This document shows positions 27,672 through 37,265 of a stretch of DNA of 64,000 nucleotides, piece by piece. Made by a program: the position numbers and the translations under genes. How positions within the stretch are numbered: the first letter of the stretch is position 1; each line of letters begins with the position of its first letter. The notes below the pieces were generated by a model that had not been told where the DNA came from, searched no databases, and worked only from the letters and a program-made list of their open reading frames with translations. This DNA is from Bacteroidota bacterium (GTDB lineage: Bacteria; Bacteroidota; Ignavibacteria; Ignavibacteriales; Melioribacteraceae), in contig JAMCSN010000231.1 in assembly GCA_023381535.1 (NCBI GenBank), positions 59,902 to 123,901 of the forward strand. The letters run 5' to 3'.

Positions 27672-28904
27672 TCATTCATATCTCAGAGCATCAATTGGAT
27701 CCAAGTTTGCCGCTTTGTACGCCGGGTAGGTTCCAAATGTAACACCGATAAGAACACAGAGCATAACTCCAATCATTACCCAGTCCATTGGAATTACTGC
27801 TGTTGCTTTTAATAACGACCCGGCAAGATTCCCTACAATTATACCGAGAATGATTCCAATAAGTCCGCCGGCTAAACTAAGAGTAACAGATTCAACTAAG
27901 AATTGAATCAAAATATTTCTTCTTCTCGCGCCAATAGCTTTTCTAATTCCGATTTCTCTGGTTCTCTCCGTAACCGAAACCAGCATGATATTCATAATTC
28001 CGACACCGGCAGCCAAAAGAGCGATCGCTGCAATTACGATTGAACCGATCCTCACTCCTGCCGTAATCTGATTAATTTGAGTAAGCATCTGCTCGTTGGA
28101 ACGGAAATCAAAATTATTTTCTTCGCCGGCTTTTAAATGACGAATAGTTCTGAAATATCCCTCGGCAACTTCCATCAGATCTTCGTACGATTTTTTGTCG
28201 GGAGACATTACTGTAATGTTTATACTGCTATTTCTCTTGCCGTAAAAACTTTGAAATGTTGTGATTGGAACGAGAGCAAAATTATCCTGGCTTTGTCCAA
28301 ACACCGCACCTTGTTTTTCCAGCACACCAATTACTTTGAGTTTGTGCCCGTCCATTGTAACAACCTGATCGAGCGCACTAGAATTCGGGAAAAGAGTTTT
28401 TGCAACATCTTCTCCTAAGACAATATAGTTTTCATATCTTTCGATGTCTCTTTCATTATAGGCGCGTCCAATATCAACGACCCATTTATTGTTTGGAAAA
28501 GCTTCCGGTGTTGTTCCGGAAACCTGAACATTCGGATTTGTTTTCCTGTTGCCGAAAATTATCTGCTTGCCAAAAGTCCACTGCTCGGCACCAACGAATT
28601 TAGCATCAGTAAGTTTTTCTTTCAGCTTCTCATACTCTTCAAGAGTTATATCCGGACGGTTGCGATACTTTGCGCGTTCTGCCGGTCCGCCTGTATTTAT
28701 AGCAGGCCATTTCTGAATTTGAAATGTGCTCTGATCTAAACCGGAAACTCCTTCTTCAATACTTTTCTGAAGCATCTCGATGACGGTACTAATCGCGATG
28801 ATAGAAAAAATGCCGACCACGATTCCAAGAATTGTTAAGATCGATCTTAATCGATTCGTTCTAAGAGAAGAGAATGCAACTTTTATTACTTCAAGAATTT
28901 TCAT
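27672..28904 (-). CDS. MacB/FtsX-type ABC permease, pair A second member
   Basis: A 410-residue permease with the N-terminal helix LRSILTILGIVVGIFSIIAI, a periplasmic MacB_PCD domain, the coupling loop VSVTERTREIGIRKAIGARR and the end LDPIDALRYE. The start overlaps the stop of the preceding permease by one base (TAATG). It is the closest in-window relative of the permease at 25091-26323. Its transcript ends at the terminator 27616-27649. It probably works with the other pair A permease as a heterodimer, since MacB-type transporters need two such subunits. Confidence 0.91.
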   Translation of the reverse strand: MKILEVIKVAFSSLRTNRLRSILTILGIVVGIFSIIAISTVIEMLQKSIEEGVSGLDQSTFQIQKWPAINTGGPAERAKYRNRPDITLEEYEKLKEKLTDAKFVGAEQWTFGKQIIFGNRKTNPNVQVSGTTPEAFPNNKWVVDIGRAYNERDIERYENYIVLGEDVAKTLFPNSSALDQVVTMDGHKLKVIGVLEKQGAVFGQSQDNFALVPITTFQSFYGKRNSSINITVMSPDKKSYEDLMEVAEGYFRTIRHLKAGEENNFDFRSNEQMLTQINQITAGVRIGSIVIAAIALLAAGVGIMNIMLVSVTERTREIGIRKAIGARRRNILIQFLVESVTLSLAGGLIGIILGIIVGNLAGSLLKATAVIPMDWVMIGVMLCVLIGVTFGTYPAYKAANLDPIDALRYE

Positions 28905-30142
28905 TATTCATACCTCAAAGCTTCAACAGGGTCTAACTTAGCCGCTGAGTAAGCCGGTGCAAATCCGGAAATAACGCCGGTTAGAATCGAAATTACTACG
29001 GCAAGAACAAACGCGTCTATCTGAATTGATGTCGGCAGAAATTGATTTATAACCAGACTAAGAATTATTGCAAGAATCAATCCTATCATTCCTCCCAGCA
29101 GACAGATAATAGCCGATTCGGAAATAAACTGGGTGAGGATTGTTCTTCTCTTTGCGCCGATGGCTTTACGAATTCCAATTTCGCGTGTTCTTTCTTTTAC
29201 GGAGACGAACATGATATTCATAATTCCGATTGCGCCGACAAACAGAGATAAACCAGTTATGAAAAGTCCGGCAATTTGAATTACTCCAACAGTTTTATCG
29301 ATTGCATTAAGTAATGCTTCCTGCTGATTGATCGAGAAATCGTTCGCTTGGTCGTAACGCAATCCTCTGACACGCCTCATCACGCCAATGGCTTCTTCTT
29401 TCACAGCATCTACCATTTGACTGTTTGGAGCGCGGACGTTAAATGTTACGCTTCGGAACGATTGATTCTGAAAAAACTTAAATACATTCTGAATGGGTAT
29501 GAATGCCTGGTTATCGGGATTAAAGTTTCCCATAACCCAGCTTCCCTGTTCGGCGAGAACACCAATTACTTTGAATTTGTGTCCTTTGATTTTCACGTCT
29601 TGGTCCAATGCATCGCCGCGCGGGAATAATTTCTTGGCAACTTCGCTGCCCAGAACAACAACTTGTCTTCCGCCGGAACTTTCCAGTTCGTTAAAAAATC
29701 TTCCGGCATCAAAGTTTAGGTTAGTCGTATTAATATAATCCGAAGTTGTTCCCAGAACGAGAATGAACTCCACCGTGTGTTCTTTGTATTTAATTGTTTG
29801 ACTGCTCCAAACAGTCGGCGCCGACGCAACCGGAAGTTTTGCCAACTCTTTATACTTGGCGTAATCTTCCATCGTAAGGTTTCTGCGATTGCGAAGTTCC
29901 CACCACGGAATATCGTTGTTGAACCATTCCCACTTGTCTATGTAAAGATTATCGGAACCCATCGATGCAACCCCCTTTTGAAATGCGGAATCAATTCCTT
30001 TAATCGCGGTTGACATAAGCACAACCGAAGCAACGCCGATAACAATTCCAAGAGTAGTTAAGACTGCTCTTACTTTGTTAGCGCGGATTGCTCTAAAAGA
30101 AATTGATAATCCTTCTCTCAATTCAAAAAGAAAGTTTTTCAT
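28904..30142 (-). CDS. MacB/FtsX-type ABC permease, pair A first member
   Basis: A 412-residue permease with the N-terminal helix VRAVLTTLGIVIGVASVVLM, a periplasmic domain of about 200 residues, and three C-terminal helices bearing VSVKERTREIGIRKAIGAKR and LDPVEALRYE. It starts 8 bp after the ATPase gene and ends in a TAATG overlap with the next permease. In classical MacB the ATPase and permease are one chain; here they are separate proteins, as is frequent in this phylum. Confidence 0.91.
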   Translation of the reverse strand: MKNFLFELREGLSISFRAIRANKVRAVLTTLGIVIGVASVVLMSTAIKGIDSAFQKGVASMGSDNLYIDKWEWFNNDIPWWELRNRRNLTMEDYAKYKELAKLPVASAPTVWSSQTIKYKEHTVEFILVLGTTSDYINTTNLNFDAGRFFNELESSGGRQVVVLGSEVAKKLFPRGDALDQDVKIKGHKFKVIGVLAEQGSWVMGNFNPDNQAFIPIQNVFKFFQNQSFRSVTFNVRAPNSQMVDAVKEEAIGVMRRVRGLRYDQANDFSINQQEALLNAIDKTVGVIQIAGLFITGLSLFVGAIGIMNIMFVSVKERTREIGIRKAIGAKRRTILTQFISESAIICLLGGMIGLILAIILSLVINQFLPTSIQIDAFVLAVVISILTGVISGFAPAYSAAKLDPVEALRYE

Positions 30143-30150
30143 TTAACGCC

Positions 30151-30873
30151 TTATATTTTTGATGCGCCGTTCTTTTTCGGGATGTAACGGTTGGCTACCG
30201 GTTCGTCCTTCTCAATTAATCCGTCACGGATTCTTAAAATTCTTTTCGCATGTTCGGCAATATATTCTTCATGCGTAACTAAAATTATCGTGTTGCCTTG
30301 TTCATAAATTTCATTAAAGAGCGCCATAATATCTTCGCCGGTTTTTGTATCGAGGTTACCGGTCGGTTCATCTGCAAGAATGATTGACGGTCTCGTAACA
30401 AGTGCGCGCGCAATTGCAACACGCTGTCTTTGTCCGCCGGAAAGTTCATTCGGTTTATGATGAATACGATCGGCTAAACCAACATGTTCTAATGCTTCGC
30501 GTGCGCGTTCTTTTCTTTCCGATGCCGGAACGCCAGCATATATCAAAGGAAGTTCTACATTGTGAAGTGCATCGGATCGCGCAAGCAAGTTAAATGTCTG
30601 AAACACAAATCCTATTTCTTTATTTCTGATCTTCGCCAATTCGTTATCGTTCATCTGACTAACATTGACACTTGTGAAATCATAAATTCCGTGAGTCGGC
30701 GTATCGAGACAACCAAGAATATTCATCAGTGTCGATTTTCCGGATCCCGATGGACCCATGATTGCAACGTATTCATTCTTATTAATTTTCAGCGATACAT
30801 CCCTAAGAGCATGAACTTCCTCGGAACCGACTTGATAAATCTTGGCAATATGTTCAATATTAATAATGTTCAT
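30151..30873 (-). CDS. MacB/LolD-type ABC transporter ATPase
   Basis: A 240-residue nucleotide-binding subunit with every catalytic motif intact: Walker [11 protein letters not shown]-loop VFQTFNL, signature [15 protein letters not shown], Walker [12 protein letters not shown] and switch [12 protein letters not shown] choose the ATG at 30871-30873 ([16 protein letters not shown]) with GGAAAG upstream; the longer frame to 30996 enters the adaptor gene. It is the only ATPase of the locus and probably powers all four permeases. It contrasts with the degenerate ATPase-like protein at 13.2 kb. Confidence 0.95.
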   Translation of the reverse strand: MNIINIEHIAKIYQVGSEEVHALRDVSLKINKNEYVAIMGPSGSGKSTLMNILGCLDTPTHGIYDFTSVNVSQMNDNELAKIRNKEIGFVFQTFNLLARSDALHNVELPLIYAGVPASERKERAREALEHVGLADRIHHKPNELSGGQRQRVAIARALVTRPSIILADEPTGNLDTKTGEDIMALFNEIYEQGNTIILVTHEEYIAEHAKRILRIRDGLIEKDEPVANRYIPKKNGASKI

Positions 30874-30895
30874 TGTCTTTCCGTTGTTTGTTAGT

Positions 30896-32179
30896 TTATT
30901 TAGATCCTTGTGCCGATCCGCTTCGATTTGACTGAACGGATATTTTTGATCCATCCTCCAAATCTTTGGAGATGGCTCTATATGGACCGCTAACAACTTC
31001 TTCGCCGCCTTTCAATCCGCTTTCCACTTCGATGTATGTATCGTCGCTAATGCCGGTTTTAACTTCCATCATTTTCGCTTTGCCGTTATCAACAACAAAG
31101 ACAACTTCTTTTGGTTTATTGCTTTTCACGGTTTTGTTATTCTGCTGAACGCCTTCGCCGCTTTGCTCTGCAGCAACCATTTTTGATTTATCAATTCTAG
31201 CAGTTACACTTTGAATTGGTACAGCCCAAACATTTTGTTTGGTTTCGGTTAGAATATCTCCATCGCAAGACATGCCCGGACGGATGTTATTGTCGGGATT
31301 GATCAAAAGTATCTTCACTTCAAAATTAACAACTTGATCTTGCGTTCCGGCACCCTTTGTTATTGCGCTGTTGCCGATTTGAGTTACAACTCCTTTGAAA
31401 GTTCTGTCTCTAAAAGCGTCTATATGAATTCTTGCACTGTCGCCTTTTGAAATAAGCACAACATCGTTTTCATCTACATCAACTGTAGCTTCAATCTGGC
31501 GCAAGTCCGATACAGTTAGCATTTCCGTTCCGGGGCTGAAATTGCTTCCCAAAACTCTCTGAGCGAGATCGACATCAAGTTTTGTAACAACTCCGTCCAT
31601 CGGCGCAGTTACAACAGTTTTTCCCAAATTAACCGTTGCATCTTTCAAAGAAGCTTCGGCTTGAATCACCATTGACTGCTGAGCATTGTAATTTCCCAGT
31701 GCCTGCAAATAATTAGATTTTGCCGTTTCAAGTTCAGACTCGCTGGATAAACCCTTCTTCGCTAAATCTTGAACTCGTTTGTAATCAAGTTCCACCTTGT
31801 CAAGCTGCGCTTTTGTTGAAGCCAAAGATGCCCGAGCTTGATCGAGACCGGCTGCCGCGCGATTTTTCTGCGCTTCATAGTTATCAGGTTTTATTCTTAC
31901 CAGAATTTGTCCTCTCTTAACAATATCTCCTTCTTTAATTGGAAGACTAACAATTTCTCCGGTAGCTTCAGCGCTAATCGTTACTTTGTAAACGGGATTA
32001 ATTGTACCGGTAGCCGACACAATTTGCGTGATGGTCCTCTTTTCAACTTTTTCGGTTTGAACAGAAAAGATTTCTTCTTTGCTTCCACCTAAAATCACCA
32101 AAAGAATAACAACGACAAGAAGCAATCCGAGACCGCCAAATATTATAAGTTTCTTTTTCGATTTTTTACCGTTAGCCAT
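30896..32179 (-). CDS. MacA-like periplasmic adaptor (membrane fusion protein)
   Basis: A 427-residue RND/ABC efflux adaptor. It has an N-terminal membrane anchor ([24 protein letters not shown]), a lipoyl-like half ([25 protein letters not shown]), a coiled-coil hairpin (about residues 100-180), the second lipoyl half ([15 protein letters not shown]), then beta-barrel and membrane-proximal domains. It connects the MacB-type permease to TolC. A low-complexity [13 protein letters not shown] insertion near residue 340 is unusual but looks like a linker. It lies 23 bp after the TolC gene. Confidence 0.93.
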   Translation of the reverse strand: MANGKKSKKKLIIFGGLGLLLVVVILLVILGGSKEEIFSVQTEKVEKRTITQIVSATGTINPVYKVTISAEATGEIVSLPIKEGDIVKRGQILVRIKPDNYEAQKNRAAAGLDQARASLASTKAQLDKVELDYKRVQDLAKKGLSSESELETAKSNYLQALGNYNAQQSMVIQAEASLKDATVNLGKTVVTAPMDGVVTKLDVDLAQRVLGSNFSPGTEMLTVSDLRQIEATVDVDENDVVLISKGDSARIHIDAFRDRTFKGVVTQIGNSAITKGAGTQDQVVNFEVKILLINPDNNIRPGMSCDGDILTETKQNVWAVPIQSVTARIDKSKMVAAEQSGEGVQQNNKTVKSNKPKEVVFVVDNGKAKMMEVKTGISDDTYIEVESGLKGGEEVVSGPYRAISKDLEDGSKISVQSNRSGSAQGSK

Positions 32180-32202
32180 TTTGTTTCACTCCTTGAAATA
32201 AT

Positions 32203-33549
32203 TTATTCATATTTTTTAAAATCTAAACGACCGAGCGCATTTTGAAGATTATCATACTTGCGATAAAAATCATAAACGGCATTTATTTTATTTCTTAAAG
32301 CATCGGTATAATCTCTGCCGGATTGCAGAACGTCTAATATGGTAGCTGAGCCCAATTTATATCTTTCTTCGTTAATCTTTCTGTTTTGCTCTGCCTGCAT
32401 TACTGTGTTGACAGCTACATCTAAACTTTTCTTAGCGGCAACTAAATTCAAGTATCCTTGCTTCACATCAATCTTAATTTGCCGATTAAGAGCAGACAAA
32501 TCTTCCTGACTATTTAAATAGCTCACGTTCGCCATTTGAATTCTTGTATCGGTATTAAAATTTGAGAAGATTGGGATATTAAGTGTCAAACCGAAATTCA
32601 AAACTTTTCTGTTGAACATCTGGTTTATTTCGGCGGAACTAGAACCGTAAGAATAATTTGCTGAGAGCGAAGGGAAAATTCCTCCTCGTGCAATAGTGAT
32701 TCCACTCTTAGCGGAATTGACAACTTCCAACTGACTTTTGTAATCAAATCGTGTATCTAAAGCAGCATTAACCAAAGTCTGAACATCCTCAAACTCTTTC
32801 ATGTACTTGTCTGTATCAACAGTTTTGTCTGCACCAAACGGATCAACGAAAGTATATTCATCCATCACGTCCAACGCTAAGAAATTTAACAGAGAGTTCT
32901 TAATTGCATCGAAATCATTTTGGGCTTGTATTAACTGCAACTCTGCATTACCTAATTGAACTTGAGCGGCATAAACATCGGCAAGAGCAACGGCGCCTAG
33001 TCTATTTCTTTCTTGAACGGTCTCTAAAAATTTCTTGTAGTATTGTACATTCTCGTTGCGTACTTTTAATAATTCATCAGCATTCAAAGCAAGATAAAAC
33101 AAATCCGTCGTTTGAAAAACTAAGTTCTGTTTCTGCTTTTCAAGACTGTATTCTACAGATTTGAAATTCTCTTTTGCCTGGTTCACAGATGCAATGTTTG
33201 AAAGTCCATTAAAGAGTGTAATATTGCCGCCGATGCCAAGACTATAACTTCTATTTTCTTGGGTTGAAGGTTGAGTACTGATTGGAATACCTCCATAGAA
33301 AACTTGCTTGCCTCCCTTATCATCAACCCTTGACCAATTTAGCTGACCTTGCACACCAAGATTGGGCAACAATTGTCCGTACGCATTGGTCAACTGTGAT
33401 TGAGAAGATTCCAAATTGTTTTTCGATTTGATGAGAGCACTGTTCCTTTGAAGCGCAATTGAAATCGCTTCTTGAAGTGACAACTTTTTCTGAGCAAAAC
33501 CGGGAACTGCTATGGCAAGTATTAAGAATAAGATTAAAATCCGTTTCAT
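32203..33549 (-). CDS. TolC-family outer-membrane efflux channel
   Basis: A 448-residue outer-membrane protein with a signal peptide (ILILFLILAIAVPGFAQ) and two OEP repeats (residues about 20-215 and 235-440), rich in long helices such as LQEAISIALQRNSALIKSKNNLESSQSQL and RKINEERYKLGSATILDVLQSGRDY. This is the exit duct of the tripartite system. It opens the efflux operon with the adaptor, ATPase and permeases following; a CAGGAG ribosome-binding site precedes its ATG. Confidence 0.94.
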   Translation of the reverse strand: MKRILILFLILAIAVPGFAQKKLSLQEAISIALQRNSALIKSKNNLESSQSQLTNAYGQLLPNLGVQGQLNWSRVDDKGGKQVFYGGIPISTQPSTQENRSYSLGIGGNITLFNGLSNIASVNQAKENFKSVEYSLEKQKQNLVFQTTDLFYLALNADELLKVRNENVQYYKKFLETVQERNRLGAVALADVYAAQVQLGNAELQLIQAQNDFDAIKNSLLNFLALDVMDEYTFVDPFGADKTVDTDKYMKEFEDVQTLVNAALDTRFDYKSQLEVVNSAKSGITIARGGIFPSLSANYSYGSSSAEINQMFNRKVLNFGLTLNIPIFSNFNTDTRIQMANVSYLNSQEDLSALNRQIKIDVKQGYLNLVAAKKSLDVAVNTVMQAEQNRKINEERYKLGSATILDVLQSGRDYTDALRNKINAVYDFYRKYDNLQNALGRLDFKKYE

Positions 33550-33629
33550 TCGTTTCTCCTGTTAAGCACTTTTAATTATTTAATTATTATGACGTTCTTT
33601 TCTTATAGAAAGTTACATCTTATTATAAT

Positions 33630-35048
33630 TCACTTATGATCTTTTAAGAAATCGTCTTTAACTCTTAAGAAATATTCATAAGCCTCTTCATAATTATTTC
33701 CAATCTTGCCGTCAAGAATTGCATTTTCGATTGCTGTTTTGATATCTCCAACTAATTTTGAAGGTGGAATATTGCAAACACGCATGATCTCTTCCCCGCG
33801 TACCGGCGATTGGAATGCACGTAGCTGATCTTTTTCGCGAACATCTTGTACCTTCTGCATCACAATGTTGTAATTCTCTAAATAACGGTTAACCTTTGCC
33901 GGGTTTTTGCTAGTTATATCTGCGCGGCACAGAACAATTAAATCGTCTAAGTCTTCACCGGCGGAAACAATTAATCTTCTAATTGCTGAATCTGTAACTT
34001 GTTCGTCAACTAGAGCGATTGGCCGCAAATGTAGTCTGATAAGTTTTTCAACGTACTCTATTTTCGTTAGCGGCAGCTTCATGCGCGTAAAAATAGATTT
34101 CATCATTCTTGCGCCAAGTTCTTCGTGCCCATGAAACGACCAGCCAATTCCTTCTATGAATTTTTTCGTTTGTGGTTTAGCAATATCGTGGACAAGAGCT
34201 GCAAACCGTAGCCAAAGGTTGCCGCTTGTTGATGCAACGTTATCTACAACAATGCAAGTATGTTGGAAAACGTCTTTATGATGATATTCTTTTCGTTGTT
34301 CAACACCGCCGAGGTTTGCAATTTCCGGAAAGATAACTTTCATTACACCGCTATCGAAAAGTAATTTTAATCCAATGGAAGGTTTTGGCGACGAGAGAAT
34401 TTTTAGAAACTCATCGGTAATTCGTTCTTGCGAGACTATTCTTAACCGCTCGGCCATTTCTTTCGTTGCATTGAATACGGAAGGTTCGATTTCAAAATTT
34501 AATTGCGTAGCAAAACGGAAAGCCCGCATGATTCTAAGCGGGTCGTCATCAAACGTTTTGGTTGGATCAAGCGGCGTACGAATATTTTTTTGGTTTATAT
34601 CTTCAACGCCGTTGAACTTATCAATTATTTTTCCGAAAGAATTTTGATTTAACGATATAGCCAAACAGTTAATGGTAAAATCTCTCCGGTTAAGATCGTC
34701 ATCAAGAGTCCCGCGCTCAACTTTCGGGTTCCGGCTGTTTCTTGAATAGGATTCTTTCCTTGCGCCCACAAATTCAAGAACCAAGTTTGAATAATTAAAA
34801 TGAGCAGTACCGAAATTTTTATACACGGTTAATTTGTCAACGCCAAGCGTTTTCGATAGTTCAGTTGCAAATGCAAGGGCATCACCGACAACCAGAAAAT
34901 CCATTTCATTTCTTTCACGCTGAAGCAGCGTATCGCGCACAAAACCACCTATTAAAAAAAATTCTTCTTCTCTTTCATCGGCGATTTTCGAAGCGATTTT
35001 AAGAAACTCATACTTACCCAACAAATCTTCGAAACTTGTTTCTGCCAT
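33630..35048 (-). CDS. CCA-adding tRNA nucleotidyltransferase / poly(A) polymerase with HD domain
   Basis: A 472-residue class II nucleotidyltransferase. The head domain has LIGGFVRDTLLQR and the metal site EMDFLV, in which the first Asp of the usual DxD is Glu; then RRDFTINCLAI and DPLRIMRAFRFA. A C-terminal HD phosphohydrolase domain is marked by HHKDVFQHT and ALVHDIAKP. I use the ATG at 35048, which sits in a TGATG overlap with the preceding stop; an in-frame TTG lies one codon upstream. The two tRNA genes here lack encoded CCA, consistent with need for this enzyme. Confidence 0.9.
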   Translation of the reverse strand: MAETSFEDLLGKYEFLKIASKIADEREEEFFLIGGFVRDTLLQRERNEMDFLVVGDALAFATELSKTLGVDKLTVYKNFGTAHFNYSNLVLEFVGARKESYSRNSRNPKVERGTLDDDLNRRDFTINCLAISLNQNSFGKIIDKFNGVEDINQKNIRTPLDPTKTFDDDPLRIMRAFRFATQLNFEIEPSVFNATKEMAERLRIVSQERITDEFLKILSSPKPSIGLKLLFDSGVMKVIFPEIANLGGVEQRKEYHHKDVFQHTCIVVDNVASTSGNLWLRFAALVHDIAKPQTKKFIEGIGWSFHGHEELGARMMKSIFTRMKLPLTKIEYVEKLIRLHLRPIALVDEQVTDSAIRRLIVSAGEDLDDLIVLCRADITSKNPAKVNRYLENYNIVMQKVQDVREKDQLRAFQSPVRGEEIMRVCNIPPSKLVGDIKTAIENAILDGKIGNNYEEAYEYFLRVKDDFLKDHK

Positions 35049-37264
35049 CAATTCACTTTCACTTCATTGGAAAAATTCTTGAACCAGTTTACCATTCTAA
35101 GATTTTCGACAAAAATCTGTTTTTCATCTATGCTGAGATTTGCACTTACGGCTTTAACCGCAAAAATTTGAGCGTTCTCTAAATCCATTCTTTTCAAAAA
35201 GTATCTCGATATTTGAAACGCCGCGTAACGTGATTCATAATTCTTAGCATTGAATTTTTTCTTTAGTCCGATCAAGAAATTCGAGATGTCCCGATGCGTA
35301 TTTTCCGCCAGTTGAATACTTCTTGGGATGCTAAAATACCGAATTTCCTTCTCATTAAGACGTATTAATCTGGTCAGCTTCAGAGTGTCCGATGAATTGA
35401 AAAATGCTTTCAGAGAATCGACTCCTTGTTCAAGTATGAATTGCCTGATCAGAACTTCGTTCGTGTATTCGATGTGAGGATTTTGACTAATCAGTGAATC
35501 GTATTCTGCAGATGCATTTGTAAACTTATTGGTTTTGATCAGAAGATCCCCCAAAGCTAATTCAAGGATAAAATAATTTTGATCTGTATTAAATTTACTA
35601 ATTTCATTTTTCAAATACTCACCTGCCTCGTCATATTTCTTTTGTGTTGATAGTGTCCGTATTATTCCGATTAGCGAACTGTAGGATTCGGAATACCCGT
35701 AAATGTTCCGGAACAATTTGAGCGCGCTATAAAATTCTCCACGCCGAAAGTATTTCCACGCCTCACGTGTTTGAGTTGCCGCAAAACGCGGACAGTATTT
35801 TTTGAAAATTGTTTTACTACCAAAGTAAAGTTGTGCTTGATTCTTGTTGTAGTCTATTTGATAATTCTTGATGAACTCAAAATACTCTTTTGAAAGTCCG
35901 GTCAAACTTTTTCCGCAGAATTTGTCAAAATCAGTTTTTTGATAAAGATGCTTGACTACTTGCACACCATATTTTTCAATCAAATATTTTATGAATGAGC
36001 CTGCATAGATATATGAGATAGACGAAGTCTGTGCAAAAAAATTTACTCCGCTAAATAAAGTCGGTATTGAGACCCGATAACCGCCTTGCCAGGCAAGTTT
36101 AGCAAGGTAGTGTACCGGCATCCCATCATAATTATCATCGATTGCCACTGCCAAACCTTCGATCATGGCTGAATTGAAATTGTCGGCAACTTTTAGAACT
36201 GTCGTTCCAAAACTTGACGCGACGATGTGAACTAATTCATGTTTCAAAGTCACTTCATAACTACTATAATTAAGATAAATTTGCCTCAGCCAAGGTTTTG
36301 CTATATTAGCGTTACCTGCACCCATTAATTCTTGCTTTTGCTCTCTGTTTTGAAAAACATACGAATCTATTTTGTGATTGAACCGCACGCCCAACTGATT
36401 CTTAATTTGATCTAAATAGTATTCGTGCAACAACGCAACATAGTTGGTACGGTTTGCAAATAAAGACTTGTTGCCGTAGTGAATGAGGAAATTGTCTGTT
36501 GAGAGAGTGTTATGGAGACGTTTATTCAATGATTCCTTGTCGGTAGAAAGAAACAAAAGTGGTTTCAAGATGGAAAAGGTTAGAGCGACAAGAACTATTA
36601 TCAATAATGAAAAAGATTTCGCCAGCATTTTCTTTTGTCGCACCAATTGAGCCAGACACAAAATCACCACAACAAAAGACAAATTGAAAATCCGGTAAGC
36701 AACTAATAACCTGTCGATTCTTATCTCTTCATCATATATAGTTCCCGGGAAATATCCGATTACGGGATTGTAGAAATACACTTGTGGGTTGAAGAATAGC
36801 TCATTAAGAGGCAGGCAAATTAAAATAATAAAACTTATGAAAAAGAATAAGTAGCTGTATTTTTTTGATAGAGCAAATGAATAATAGGCAAATGTAACAC
36901 CTAACAGGTACGCCGGAACTGTTATTACCAAATAAAAAAGTATTCCCTCTAATAAAGGACACTTCGAGAAAAAAAATGATGAAACCAACCCAATCAAAAA
37001 TGGGATAACAACAAAAGCCAGCAAGTGATTTTTATTGAAGCGCCAAATCCGAAGAAATTCTAATTCGTTTTGTATCTCAGTAAGCAAAGCATGGATTATA
37101 TACACCCCGCCAATAAGATACAGTAAGATTGCATTGACAGCAGAGAACTCATACCCTAATATTCCAACTAACGGCAATTTTATAAGAATGAGGTTGGCAA
37201 GAATTAATGCGATGAATAAAACTAGCGGTTGTGTGATGCGAAAAGATTTAAGAAACATTTTCAA
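35048..37264 (-). CDS. Membrane protein with a gluzincin-like HExxH domain and TPR-like C-terminus
   Basis: A 738-residue protein I cannot name. The first about 240 residues form six or seven membrane helices. A soluble domain follows with KHELVHIVASSFG, a zinc HExxH motif, and MIEGLAVAIDDNYDG about 20 residues later, whose Glu would be the third ligand, as in M1-like gluzincins (peptidase MA-like clan). The C-terminal 250 residues are helical and TPR-like (REAWKYFRRGEFYSALKLFRNIYGYSE). It is coupled to the CCA-adding gene by a TGATG overlap and starts 1 bp after murA. A proteolytic role in the envelope is inferred only. Confidence 0.78.
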   Translation of the reverse strand: MKMFLKSFRITQPLVLFIALILANLILIKLPLVGILGYEFSAVNAILLYLIGGVYIIHALLTEIQNELEFLRIWRFNKNHLLAFVVIPFLIGLVSSFFFSKCPLLEGILFYLVITVPAYLLGVTFAYYSFALSKKYSYLFFFISFIILICLPLNELFFNPQVYFYNPVIGYFPGTIYDEEIRIDRLLVAYRIFNLSFVVVILCLAQLVRQKKMLAKSFSLLIIVLVALTFSILKPLLFLSTDKESLNKRLHNTLSTDNFLIHYGNKSLFANRTNYVALLHEYYLDQIKNQLGVRFNHKIDSYVFQNREQKQELMGAGNANIAKPWLRQIYLNYSSYEVTLKHELVHIVASSFGTTVLKVADNFNSAMIEGLAVAIDDNYDGMPVHYLAKLAWQGGYRVSIPTLFSGVNFFAQTSSISYIYAGSFIKYLIEKYGVQVVKHLYQKTDFDKFCGKSLTGLSKEYFEFIKNYQIDYNKNQAQLYFGSKTIFKKYCPRFAATQTREAWKYFRRGEFYSALKLFRNIYGYSESYSSLIGIIRTLSTQKKYDEAGEYLKNEISKFNTDQNYFILELALGDLLIKTNKFTNASAEYDSLISQNPHIEYTNEVLIRQFILEQGVDSLKAFFNSSDTLKLTRLIRLNEKEIRYFSIPRSIQLAENTHRDISNFLIGLKKKFNAKNYESRYAAFQISRYFLKRMDLENAQIFAVKAVSANLSIDEKQIFVENLRMVNWFKNFSNEVKVN

Positions 37265-37265
37265 G

